Origin: Lycorma delicatula
Lineage: Eukaryota; Arthropoda; Insecta; Hemiptera; Fulgoridae
DNA: 64,000 nucleotides
Assembly (NCBI RefSeq): GCF_047948215.1
Contig: NC_134455.1
Span: forward strand, 75,641,189 to 75,705,188
Direction of reading: 5' to 3'
Under the pieces are notes generated by a model. It had not been told where the DNA came from. It did not search any database and saw nothing but the letters and a program-made list of their open reading frames with translations. The translations under genes and the position numbers were made by a program. Below, one piece after another: positions 1 through 11,600 of this stretch (its first letter is position 1; the number at the start of each line of letters is the position of its first letter).

Positions 1-539
1 TGTTGTGTTAGTTGCCTTTCTTTTATTTGAATAATAATTATATATATAATTAATTTAAATATTAATAAGAATTGTTAATCTTTGATTTAAATTTAACAAT
101 AAATTATAAATAAACAATAATTACCTAATAAATTCTAATTCAAATAGTATAAATAAAATAATAAATTATAAATTACATTAATAAAAATTCAAATATAAAT
201 AAAACTAGTTTGTAAATTAATTGACAACAGTTTCTAGCCTTTAAAATTCTGCTGTTTCTTGAGTTGTGCTTTTTTAACACAGAAGTGCTTCATTCAAACG
301 GGAGCAGGAAAGAGTCGGTTGCGTACAGCTCCCTAGTGCACCATATGGTTGCATCATATGGTATCTGGTTCACCAGGTGGTTTGTTGTATGTGTGAGCAC
401 ATACAACAAACCACTGCACTATCCTTTTTTATTGCAGAGATATTACAAATATGGGTTCATTCGTTTTTTTATTATGATCCTAGACATTTTTTGCAAATAT
501 TTTAATTTGTAAAATGATTGGATAAAACAGTAGATGAAA
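1..539. other. AT-rich intergenic or 3' flanking DNA with perfect hairpins
   Basis: No coding signal. Two perfect inverted repeats stand out. One is at 377-414, with 17-bp arms (gtggtttgttgtatgtg) around a 4-base loop. The other is at 341-363, with 8-bp arms (accatatg/catatggt). If the receptor gene ending near 4832 has a remote last exon, this stretch may lie inside the gene. Confidence 0.5.
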
Positions 540-625
540 AAATTCCAGAACCATGCTGGGAATCAAACCCACTGCCATTTGATTTAGAAACTAAATAATT
601 GTTAACCATAAATTAGCTCAGTTTT
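540..625 (-). repeat. SINE family B, diverged fragment
   Basis: On the minus strand a Pol III B-box-like core (gtgggtttgattcccagc) is followed by a body similar to the other family B copies, with a segment like ggcatttttcatctac. The 5' part is poorly preserved. The family is defined by the better copies at 14004-14168 and 56949-57125. Confidence 0.4.
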
Positions 626-3590
626 TGAGTTGTAAAGTGTGCAAAATGTTAAAATGTATCAATAATACATATGCTTATCTGAATAATATTCTGTAAGCAA
701 AAGAGTAATTAATGAATAATTTAGTAGTATATCTTCACACAATTTTAATTATTATTTATCAAAAATGAAATGAAAATGAATATAGAGAGATATTGTCTAT
801 ATTGATTGTTGTCTATGTCATTAAATTTTGTCTCTGCAATATATTTGCTGATACTTCAGTGTATAGTGATAGATAACACAGGGAAATGAAAACTTTTATA
901 CATTTCTAAAACTGTGAGGCATGTGGAAGTTTCCAGCAAATCATTCACAGAAACCGTTAGTTAAGGATCTTATTTTTACACACTAAAATTTCCAAAAAGC
1001 TAATCAATGAAATATTCCAGAATCTATAAAACCAACAAATTGTAAGAACACAGTTTCAAACTTTGTTTAATTTTTTATTTATATCAAAATTAGCATGAAT
1101 TATTATTTATTAAGTATTATCTAGATCTAAAATTAGTATTTACAGTTAGTATTTTGATAACATATATACATCACATCGCACTGAATATACGATGTATAAT
1201 CATGTGATGTGATGTGTATATGTAATCAAAATATATTCATTATTCATTATAATACAATATTCATCACACTACCAATGGTATTATCAATATGAGTGCCATG
1301 AAGGGCCCTCCATCTATTGACCATGCCAATGTAGGTGGCCAACTGGTCTGCAACTAAAGAGCTCAAAATCATGTTGTGAGATGAAATCTTCAACCTATAT
1401 ATATCAACTCAGTAATATGTGTAAATATGTCATATTTACTTTTGAACATTCAACACATTAAAATAAGAGTAAGCAGCATTCATTAACTGTAACAGAATTA
1501 ATAAAGTATCCATTAGTACCCCATAAAGTTAGGAGAGCCATAACGTTTCCCAGAATAGAATTTTTTTTAACTCCATATGCTAGGCTCATTCAAAATGTAA
1601 TGAGAAAAGATTTTTTTTATTGTGGTTTGTAGTAAATCAGCAATATATTTCAATGTAATCTCCAATTTCAGTTATATATGTCTACCATCAGCCTACTACT
1701 GTCAGCACAGAAATTATATTAACTCGAGTTTGAAGGTTTATAAAATAAAAACTATTCAGCCAATTTCAAATAAGACTCATCACTGTTTAGATAAGTTTGT
1801 TCTGCGCTTAATAGTGTTAAATAATAATTTGTTACTACTTTTTAAAAAAATTTTATTGCAGTGAAAACGAAATACACCGTTCTCTGAATTATCGCATAGT
1901 TTGTCTTTAATTGCATGCTGTTAAAAAACTGTCGTACTAATAATCACAAGAAATTTTCATACAAATTAGTACGTTCTATTAAATTATCACACCTTGAATG
2001 TCAGATCTATATTTTCTACAGTTTAAAAACTGTTATTAAATTTGTAAAATATTTTATCTTTGTTCTTATTTAACATAGAAGCACAAATCAAGGTCATCGT
2101 CTTAAATATTACTGATTAATAATTAATTTTTGAATATGAAATTTTATAAATGTTATTGCTAACTTGGATTTTTCTAGAGATATTTATTTATGGAAAAATA
2201 AATTGTTTTAAGTAAACTGCTAAAAGAGGGAAAAAATCATGCTGAGAAGATCAGCTCTTTCAACCACCTATTGATACCGCATTCCCAAACTTACTCTACC
2301 ACAAGTTCCAGGTGGTAGTTATTGATTTGGATTTCTCATTATATTTTTTTCATTAAGCGATTTATTTATAAATATTCTACTTTTCCCAGATTAATTACGG
2401 GCTATTTTTTCAAAATATTTCTAACCAGCTTCTCTCATTGGGGTTTTGCTTTAAATTTTTTCGTTTAGTTTTAACAACTCATATTATTTTAGTAGTTATT
2501 TTATATATTTTTACCCTTTATTTATTATTTAGTTATCAGTTTCAGTTATTTTGAATAGATTGCAGTGATACCAACTTACGATATTGTAAAGTATTATATT
2601 TCTTATATAGATTTTTTTTTAATTACAGATATTTTTGTGTCTTTACTTAATAATTAAACCTCATATTTATTCTACCTGGTGTATTATTATACATTATAAA
2701 TTTAAAAAAATGGTATTGAATTTCTAACAAATTTGAAACAGTTAAAAAATAAAGGTTATAAAAAATATGCTTAATGTAGATTTTTTAAACCAAAAAGCAT
2801 ATTATATTTTTATGATATAAATTTGGAATTATTCTTGGTATTTAATTTTTATCTCAAATCTGTAATAATGTTATGGATTAGTGACAAAAAACTCTTTCAA
2901 CGCATTGCCATACATTAAATAGTCGATGTACACCTGTAATGCAGATGTGAAACTACTACTATCGTAGACATGTTTTATTTAAGTTTATGTGTACTAGGTA
3001 AGTTGTTTATTGCTAGTATACGCAATACATATTTATTTTTGGTAGGAAGATTACATTCTTTACTTATTAATACTACTCTTTTTACTATTTATTTGTATTT
3101 AAAATAATTAATAGTATTTCTTTATTTTATCTTAATAGAAAAAAATTATTTTGTAACAACTATTTTGTTGAACAAAATGATGAAACGACACTTTAAAATT
3201 ATTAAAAGTTGTGAATGATCCTTTTTTAAGTAACTGGAACTTGTTCCCTTAGTGCCTTTATGAGTCTTCTTTTTTATTTTTAAAAAGCATACAAAACACA
3301 TAATTATATGGCAAGCTAACAATACACACAGAATCCCAGGAGCATATAAACTGAATTAAAAGTATATAAAAACCACCAAGATTTCAACACATCTAAGTAA
3401 TATGAAATTTACTTGACCAACTAAAATTTAACAAAACATATTAAATAAACACAACATAGATATTCAGTTATGTTACACTAGGTGAGCAACTTAAAACAAA
3501 ACCAAGTCAACTTGAACTGCAATTATTTGAGTATTATTTTTAATTCTGCTGCTACTAGCGCCACTTTGGTTATGCATGTTACTACTCTCA
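626..3590. other. Unrecognised AT-rich DNA
   Basis: About 3 kb without a recognisable gene. It contains an imperfect foldback at 1153-1231 (arms about 28 bp around tacatcacatc/gatgtgatgt). Somewhat richer patches at 1290-1380 and 2230-2320 match no family I can name. The missing last exon of the odorant receptor could lie here, but no convincing acceptor plus 7tm_6 terminus was found. Confidence 0.5.
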
Positions 3591-3594
3591 TCTA

Positions 3595-4310
3595 ATGTTA
3601 ATGCTTGAGAAGAGTTTGTGTTTTTCTAAAATACCTGATTTAATCAAAGAAAGGGTTGCACAGTGGAAGCATTACAAACCCTTTCAAGAAACATGTAAAA
3701 TATTCATGGAACAATTTCTGAATGCTATCCCAGTAAAGAGTAGCATACATGATTTGATTAAAAAATTGTGTACAACAGGGTTGATTTCAAGAGCAAAACA
3801 AAATAGGCAACCCTCCATTACAACTCCAGAGGCTATAGCCAATATTAAAAATGGAATTTCTGCCAGTCTGAAAAAATCTACATGTAAAATATCATAAGAA
3901 AATTGTGTAAAATATACATAAAATTCGTCATGATTTAAATTTGAAGCATTATTGTGTAATCACTTTGCAAAAACCTAAGAGAGCAGACAAACTGAAACAT
4001 CTTAATTATTCCAACTGGATTCTCAAAAAAACTGTTGATGGACAGATAGACTTGATGTCAGACACAGCATGGTTTTATTTATCTGGGCATGGTAATTTTC
4101 ATGACATCAGGTACTGGGTGACGGATGACTGACAATCCTCACTGGATGTTTGGCCATCCACTTCACAATTGATGTAAAAAAGAAATAATGTAAAAAGAAA
4201 ATTGATGTATGATGTGCTGTTTCTGGTAATTATATAACACCATTTTGCATCAGGTGACTCAGTTTGGTTACTCAACCATAACAACTGAATCACTGTGAAG
4301 GTTTGAAGTC
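3595..4310 (+). pseudogene. Decayed Tc1/mariner-like transposase (DUF4817-type)
   Basis: This is a relic of a DDE transposase from the large arthropod group with an N-terminal helix-turn-helix of DUF4817 type. An open stretch at 3595-3894 carries the DNA-binding half, with a segment reading HDLIKKLCTTGLISR and then TPEAIANIK. A second block at 3941-4130 reads on to MSDTAWFYLSGHGNFHDIRYW, which is the region around the first catalytic aspartate (normally FSDEAxFxLSG). Here the SDE motif has become SDT. The frame shifts again at about 4120, where NPHWMFGHPLHN continues the homology. Stops and frameshifts make it non-functional. Terminal repeats were not located. Confidence 0.75.
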
Positions 4311-4831
4311 CATCACTTAGAACATATTTTATAAAAATACAGTAAATATGCCAATTTTTGGTATGTAAATAGAGAATTTAGAATTTAATTTAATTTACAT
4401 TATAATTTTTTGATTTAATTTGTAAAATGTTACATTCCACAACAGAGTTCAGTCTGTAGTTGTTTGGTTTTAACTTGCTCATCTGTTATATTAGCTGTTT
4501 ACTAATTATATATTAAATAATCAGTATATTATTCATGTATATAATTAAGAGGCATCTTATTAAGACCACTAATTATACTAATTATAGTGGTCTAAAATCC
4601 TTTAGAAGAACAAGTTCTATTAATTTGAAAGTAATTTTTGTTACAACTTAATAACTTTAAAAAGCATGTTTTTGATATATAACAACTTCAGTAATGCCTT
4701 CCTTATCTTTGTATTTCAAGAGATGATGTTACAAATCACACTTACATTTTTATGTCATTCTGTATATGGAGATCTCTACCGTGCCTGTAATATAAAAATT
4801 GAATTCAGATAATGAAATTTTATTAACTTAC
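4311..4831. other. AT-rich DNA beyond receptor exon 3
   Basis: On the minus strand this is the start of the intron after the last recognised receptor exon, whose donor lies at 4831. A small inverted repeat (agaccacta/tagtggtct) spans 4563-4593. No terminal exon was recognised. Confidence 0.5.
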
Positions 4832-4987
4832 ATTTGCAAAGTTATTTAAGTTGAGGACATAAAGTCCATAAGGTTTTATTTCCACTGGTTTTTCAGCTCT
4901 AATCATCATTATAAGTAAGCTTTTCTTAAACCATTGTGGTTTATTTAACCAAGAACACTGTGCTAAACATCTTCTAATTTCATCATT
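4832..4987 (-). CDS. Odorant receptor (7tm_6), exon 3
   Basis: This internal exon of 156 bases encodes 52 residues, from NDEIRRCLAQCSWLNKPQWF through MMIRAEKPVEIKPYGLYVLN to LNNFAN. The block of a W-x-x-x-P-x-W core, a hydrophobic helix, then P-x-x-I-K-P-x-G and L-N-x-x-x-F is the conserved C-terminal signature of insect odorant receptors (7tm_6), covering the last intracellular loop and TM7. The acceptor is a T-rich tract ending tttttag before AATGATG. The donor is AAT|GTAAGT. The exon starts in phase 0, matching the phase-0 end of the exon at 12615-12714. It also ends in phase 0, so a short terminal exon is expected downstream on the minus strand. No stop or frameshift is seen. Confidence 0.88.
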
Positions 4988-6460
4988 CTAAAAAATTAAA
5001 AACAATATTTTATTATTCATTAGAAATTACACTAAACTAAATAAATTATCTCAGTGTCTTTTATTTATCTTTTTACAATAAATTTAAAAAACTTTTGAAG
5101 AAACCTTGTGCTTCATAGCAGACTATCATGAAGGACACAAATACATGCACTAAATTTTCTTGGTGTTTGTAGTATTTGTTGCTGTGGAGTATTAGCTGTG
5201 ACAATTTTTTTAATCTAATACCAGGAGAAAATATCATTTGTACTAAGTAAGTTTCTCAAAAGTGTGAACAAACAAAACTGATTTCTTTCATAATAGTGAT
5301 AGTATTATGTGAAATAATATTTATTGGGCTATTTTTTTTTTTTTTTTTTTTGGGAACTATGTAAACTACTAAAGAACAGTGAGCCTTAGCTTATGAAATT
5401 ACAAAAACTAATTAACAAATGTACAACTGGCATCTAACCTTACACCTAAATATAATGTGTAGGATTATATATTTTTATATGTTAATTATATATGCACATT
5501 TTGAATTGGTTGATTACAAATGAATTATTCATTGAAAAAGAATTTTGATCTTATGAATAGTAGTAATTTTTTACATTTAAAATTTGTATTCCAGATTTAA
5601 GCTTTTATTAATGACATCATATCTAACACAAAGTATATGATTTGACTATGTGTAAATAAATATAGGTTTTATAATATTATGTGCAGAAATACGTTCAATT
5701 TCTGATAAATGTATGAAATTATTATTATTGTAACAGAAACTAAGCAGAACAAAAATAATTTTATCTGTATGAGAACAATATTTATTTCAATAAAAGATAT
5801 ATTTTATTGATGAATAAAATATATATAATTTACTCGTATTGTCATATATAATATATTATTAAAATTATATATGAATATTTAGTTAAAAATAAAAAATATT
5901 TCCTTTATTTAAATTGTATTTTTTACTTCTCTTTTTATATTATTCTGTTGATTTGCACCCCAAATTTAAGGCTGACCTAAATTTAAGCCTTTTGATAAAC
6001 AAAATTTTTAAAAAATATTTATTTTTTATAAAAGGAGTTGACTAATATATCAGCTGCAAATTAACAAACAAACCAGAATATAATTTAAATATTTTTTATA
6101 TAAAGTTAATTTAAGGAAATAATTTTCAGAATTGAAAAAAATTAACGTTAATCAATCTTTCATGATTATTTTGATAAAATGTGGTTACTTTCATTAAAAA
6201 AAATTAAATTTCAAAATAAAAGAAAATTTTCTTTCAGATTTTTATGATACTGCAACGCAATCACTTTAGTAGCAGTGTTATAGATGTTGCTTTTTTTAAC
6301 GGCGCTCGTCGAAGTGGTTAGTTAACTCGTTTAATCTGAAGTAAAGTATCTGATATAAAAAACAGAATATCGGAATTTTAATTTCTTATATCTCTTCGAT
6401 GGGTATTATGGTATAAGAGAGTCTGCTAAAGGCATAATAGTCTGCTAATGGGTGAATAGG
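4988..6460. other. Receptor intron 2, AT-rich
   Basis: Intronic DNA upstream of exon 3 on the minus strand. It holds a long T run at about 5333-5352. Nothing else is recognisable until the LINE tail that begins near 6470. Confidence 0.6.
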
Positions 6461-6469
6461 CTAAAGTTT

Positions 6470-7400
6470 AAAAGCTATCGGGACATATTGTTGAGGGCTC
6501 AACGCCTTGTACTTTTAACGGTGGCGGGTGGCTACCGTACGATTTTACGGGACGTGAGCGTGAAACCGTTAGACTTAATTGGATCAGAGCGGTAATAGCG
6601 TTATGTCGCCAAGAAGTTAGGAGAGTTAACTTCTGACAAAGTTCGGGAAATTGAATAACATGGTAATGCTTTGTGGTAAGGCATAAGGGATGGGGCAGAG
6701 TGCAGGCGTTATACGCATGGTCTGTTTCCTGATGTTAATTTGCATGGCGCCTCTTGCGTACACCTGAATTAGTACGTGACAATCTTTCTCGGCATGCCGC
6801 TTTTCGGGACAGCCTGCAGAGGTTCGGCTTGGTGAAAGTCCGCAATGCGGACAATTGGACGATGTACATCACTTTCTGTATGTTTATTCAAAGTATGAGT
6901 TGATATGCACGGAGACTATTTGTTGGTTCGACATTATCGGGTCGGCGCTGTATCTCCGTGTCAATTGGCGAAACCAGGCCGAATGGATAATAGTTGAGAA
7001 TTTTATCCACTATTTGGCAAAAGAAAGGATTGCCGACGTTATTTAGTGTGCCGCCTGGGACTTCCCACGTTCTTTTTTTCATATTTTGGTTTACTCAGTC
7101 TTGTATGAGATTAACGTAAGATGTGTTTTTTTTTTTTGGGGGGGGGAGTACACCGATGGGAATGTCACATGTGGCATTCACATCAATGGCATCCTGAGTG
7201 AGGCAAGAACAAGGCTGACAGATGGCTTTTGCTAAGGTTTTGGAGATGACCATTAGTAAATCCCATAAGGGCTAGGTTCAGAGGGGGTGGGAGTGACGAC
7301 TGCAACTGTCACATGATGGTTGTCTTTCCCTATAGGGTCAGGATGTGTAGTGTTGATTTAAGGTTCGAACATAAGCAAAAATACATTTTAGTTGCGTGCT
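6470..7400 (+). mobile_element. R1-like LINE, 3' fragment (frameshifted)
   Basis: This is the C-terminal end of a non-LTR retrotransposon ORF2, of the R1/jockey-like type. The text reads LRAQRLVLLTVAGGYRTI at 6497-6550, the usual region after the reverse transcriptase. A frameshifted middle part contains a GRYTHxLFPDV-like segment. It ends with an open stretch at 6793-7046 containing ESPQCGQLDDVHHFLY, which is the C-x2-C-x4-H zinc-knuckle neighbourhood. The stop is at 7044-7046. The following 350 bases, including a striking T13G9 run near 7127-7147, are probably its 3' UTR, though this part is inferred. At least two frame breaks make it dead. It lies in intron 2 of the receptor, antisense to that gene. 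Confidence 0.75.
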
Positions 7401-7439
7401 TGGTAGTAGATTGATTCTTTATCTTTCCACTTGTTGTAT

Positions 7440-8415
7440 GACAGGCAAAAATGGAGATTGCTAAATACTGTAGAAAGCCTTTTGTGTTTTGCAGTTTCTA
7501 GAATGAGAATTTGTACTTACGAGAACTTAGAAGTGTAGTTACAGTTCAACATGTGTTGCATTTAATGGTGCCTCTGAGTGACAATAAGATTTTGAAATGA
7601 CCGGAAGTCTCTGTAAAGGAAAGAATACGGGACGACCAAGGTTGTCTGAAGAAAATGTTATAGGCCAGTCATAACTAACAGTGACAAATGGCAGTGTAGC
7701 AATAATGTTTACAGTTATTATAGGCTTTGAAGCCTACAGACTACACTGTGCATGTGACTTTGCAATCAAAATGTTGAAGGATGTACATAACAACTTTCGT
7801 GATCATATTGTATTTAGTGATGAGTTAACATTTCAACTTGGTGGAAAAGTTAACTCATATAATGTCCATTATTGGGATCATAAAATCCCTATGAACTCTT
7901 ATAATGTAAAAGGGGATTCCTAAGATTAAATTTTTTCTGTGTGATAACCCGAGAGTAAGTTTAGATGTCATTGAGTAAATAAGCTCTTTTTTGTTGAAGC
8001 AAGCGTAAGAGAAATTGCTTATTTGAATATGCTGTGGACACAGCTCTTTCCTCAACTACAAAATGGGTCTGAGAATTTTTTTGGTAACAAGGTGGTGTGT
8101 GCCTTCGCACTGACAACTCTATTTGGTATCAGTTGAATGATGTTTCTTCGACCACTGGGTCAGTCCACATGGACCTGATGATGAAACTTGTTTGCAGTGA
8201 CTTTTTTCCTTTGAGATTTTATAAAGAATATTGTGAATATGCCTCTGTTACCTACTGATTTACCCGATTTGAGACATAGGATTGAAGCCACTGAACTTGA
8301 TTGAAGCTTCCATAACTCAACATGCTGATTAAAGTATGGGAGAAACTGCCCTATCGGTTGGATGCATGCCACATTACAAAAAATGCTGACATCAAACACT
8401 TGTCAGGAAAACTTA
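7440..8415 (+). pseudogene. Decayed Tc1/mariner-like transposase (DUF4817-type)
   Basis: A second member of the DUF4817-type transposase group, from a different subfamily than the one at 3595. The best block at 7741-7910 reads HNNFRDHIVFSDELTFQLGG, which keeps the first catalytic aspartate (FSDE). It is followed by VEASVREIAYLNMLWTQLFP in another frame. A C-terminal block, DLPDLRHRIEA, then aligns with the end of the family through about 8402. The N-terminal half is only weakly readable, with a GRPR-like segment near 7630. There are several stops and at least three frameshifts. It sits between the R1-like tail and the intact RTE element inside receptor intron 2. Confidence 0.75.
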
Positions 8416-8651
8416 AGAGTTACTCTTTCATTTTATTTGTGATTACTACAAGTTAAAGTTAAAATATATTTTTAAATCTGATATCCATTTTTGTACATAT
8501 AGTTGATTTTTTGTGTGACAGATTTATGATTATAAAATTTTGTAATTTTCTTAATGTTTACTTTCACATTTCTTATATTTTGAGTGTGAAATTACACTAT
8601 GATAAATAAATTTGTGTATAAGAGGATTCTCAGGGCTAATTTACAAATGTT

Positions 8652-8662
8652 GAATATGTTAT
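8652..8662. repeat. Target-site duplication, left copy
   Basis: gaatatgttat. The same 11 bases recur directly after the poly-A of the RTE element at 11965-11975, marking its insertion site. Confidence 0.85.
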
Positions 8663-11600
8663 ATCCTCCTCCTATGTTATATCCTCCTCTATGAATCATG
8701 AGACCTTGCCGTTGGTGAGGGGGCTTGAGTGCTCAGGGATACAGAGTAGCTGGACCGAAGGTGCAACCATATCGGAGAGGTATCTGTTGAGAGCCAGACT
8801 AAGGAATGATTCCTGAAAGAGGGCAGCAGCTCTTTCAGTAGTTGTTAGGGGCGTGAGTCACAATGACTTAAACGGCCGTATCAACATCACTCAGTCCTCT
8901 GAGTACTGCGCAGCTGAAAGCAATGGAAAACTACAGCTGCTTTTTTTCCAAGAAAATGTGGCTCTGCATTTTCACATAGCAACAATGGAGGCGCCTTCCT
9001 TGGTAAAATATTCCGGAGGTAAAATAGTCCCCCGTTCGGATCTCCGGGTGGGGACTACTAAGGAAGGGGTCACCAGAAAATTAAAAAATAACATTCTACG
9101 AGTCGGAGCGTGGAATGTTAGAAGCTTAAAAAAGGTTGGTAGGCTAGAAAATTTAAAAAGGGAAATGGATAGGGTGAATGTGGATATAGTAGGAATTAGT
9201 GAGGTTCGGTGGGAAGAGGAAGGCGACTTTTGGTCAGGTGATTTTAGAGTAATTAACTCAGCGTCAAATAATGGGCAGGCAGGAGTAGGTTTCGTGATGA
9301 ACAAGAAGATAGGGAGGAGAGTGGAGTATTTCAAAACGCATAGCGATAGAATCATTGTAATAAGGATAAAATCAAAACCTAAACCGACAACGATTGTTAA
9401 CGTTTATATGCCTACAAGCGCCCATGATGATGATGAGGTAGAGTGTGTATACGAAGAGATTGATGAAGCAATTAAACACGTAAAAGGAGATGAAAATTTA
9501 ATAATAGTTGGAGATTGGAATGCAAGCATTGGAAAAGGCAAGGAAGGAAATATAGTGGGTGAATACGGGCTGGGCAAAAGGAATGAAAGAGGGGACCGAC
9601 TTATAGAGTTTTGCACGAAGTATAATTTAGTAATTGCCAACACCCAATTTAAAAATCATAATAGAAGAATATACACTTGGAAAAAGCCAGGCGATACTGG
9701 AAGGTATCAGATAGATTATATCATGGTTAAGCAAAGATTTAGAAATCAACTCGTTGACTGCAAAACTTACCCTGGAGCAGACATTGATAGCGACCATAAT
9801 TTGGTGATAATGAAATGTAGATTGGGGTTTAAAAACCTGAAGAAAAGTTGTCAGATGAATCGGTGGAATTTAGAGAAGCTTGAGGAAGAGGAGGTAAAGA
9901 AGATTTTTGAGGAGGACATCGCAAGAGGTCTGAGTAAAAAAGATATGGTAGAAAATGTAGAAGAAGAATGGGAGAATGTTAAAAAGGAAATTCTTAAATC
10001 AGCAGAAGCAAACTTAGGCGGAATAAAGAGAACTGGTAGAAAACCTTGGGTTTCAGACGATATATTGCAGCTGATGGATGAACGTAGAAAATATAAGAAT
10101 GCTAATGATGAAGAAAGTAAAAAGAACTATCGGCAATTAAGAAATGCTATAAATAGGAAATGCAAACTGGCGAAAGAAGAGTGGATTAAAGAAAAGTGTT
10201 CAGAAGTGGAAAGAGAAATGAACATTGGTAAAATTGACGGAGCATACAGGAAAGTTAAGGAAAATTTTGGGGTACATAAATTAAAATCTAATAATGTGTT
10301 AAACAAAGATGGTATACCAATATATAATACGAAAGGTAAAGTCGATAGATGGGTGGAATATATTGAAGAGTTATACGGAGGAAATGAATTAGAAAATGGT
10401 GTTATAGAGGAAGAAGAAGAAGTTGAGGAGGATGAAATGGGAGAAACAATACTGAGATCTGAATTTAAGAGAGCATTAAAAGATTTAAATGGCAGAAAGG
10501 CTCCTGGAATAGACGGAATACCTGTAGAATTACTGCGCAGTGCAGGTGAGGAAGCGATTGATAGATTATACAAACTGGTGTGTAATATTTATGAAAAAGG
10601 GGAATTTCCGTCAGACTTCAAAAAAAGTGTTATAGTTATGATACCAAAGAAAGCAGGGGCAGATAAATGTGAAGAATACAGAACAATTAGTTTAACTAGT
10701 CATGCATCAAAAATCTTAACTAGAATTTTATACAGAAGAATTGAGAGGAGAGTGGAAGAAGTGTTAGGAGAAGACCAATTTGGTTTCAGGAAAAGTATAG
10801 GGACAAGGGAAGCAATTTTAGGCCTCAGATTAATAGTAGAAGGAAGATTAAAGAAAAAGAAACCAACATACTTGGCGTTTATAGACCTAGAAAAGGCTTT
10901 CGATAACGTAGATTGGAATAAAATGTTCAGCATTTTAAAAAAATTAGGGTTCAAATACAGAGATAGAAGAACAATTGCTAACATGTACAGGAACCAAACA
11001 GCAACAATAACAATTGAAGAACATAAGAAAGAAGCCCTAATAAGAAAGGGAGTCCGACAAGGATGTTCCCTATCTCCGTTACTTTTTAATCTTTACATGG
11101 AACTAGCAGTTAATGATGTTAAAGAACAATTTAGATTCGGAGTAACAGTACAAGGTGAAAAGATAAAGATGCTACGATTTGCTGATGATATAGTAATTCT
11201 AGCCGAGAGTAAAAAGGATTTAGAAGAAACAATGAACGGCATAGATGAAGTCCTACGCAAGAACTATCGCATGAAAATAAACAAGAACAAAACAAAAGTA
11301 ATGAAATGTAGTAGAAATAACAAAGATGGACCACTGAATGTGAAAATAGGAGGAGAAAAGATTATGGAGGTAGAAGAATTTTGTTATTTGGGAAGTAAAA
11401 TTACTAAAGATGGACGAAGCAGGAGCGATATAAAATGCCGAATAGCACAAGCTAAACGAGCCTTCAGTAAGAAATATAATTTGTTTACATCAAAAATTAA
11501 TTTAAATCTCAGGAAAAGATTTTTGAAAGTGTATGTTTGGAGTGTCGCTTTATATGGAAGTGAAACTTGGACGATCGGAGTATCTGAGAAGAAAAGATTA

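Noticed and set aside
264..512. 82-codon open frame near the left end
   Set aside because: It runs through the perfect hairpins, has no recognisable domain or splice context, and is within chance expectation for 64 kb.
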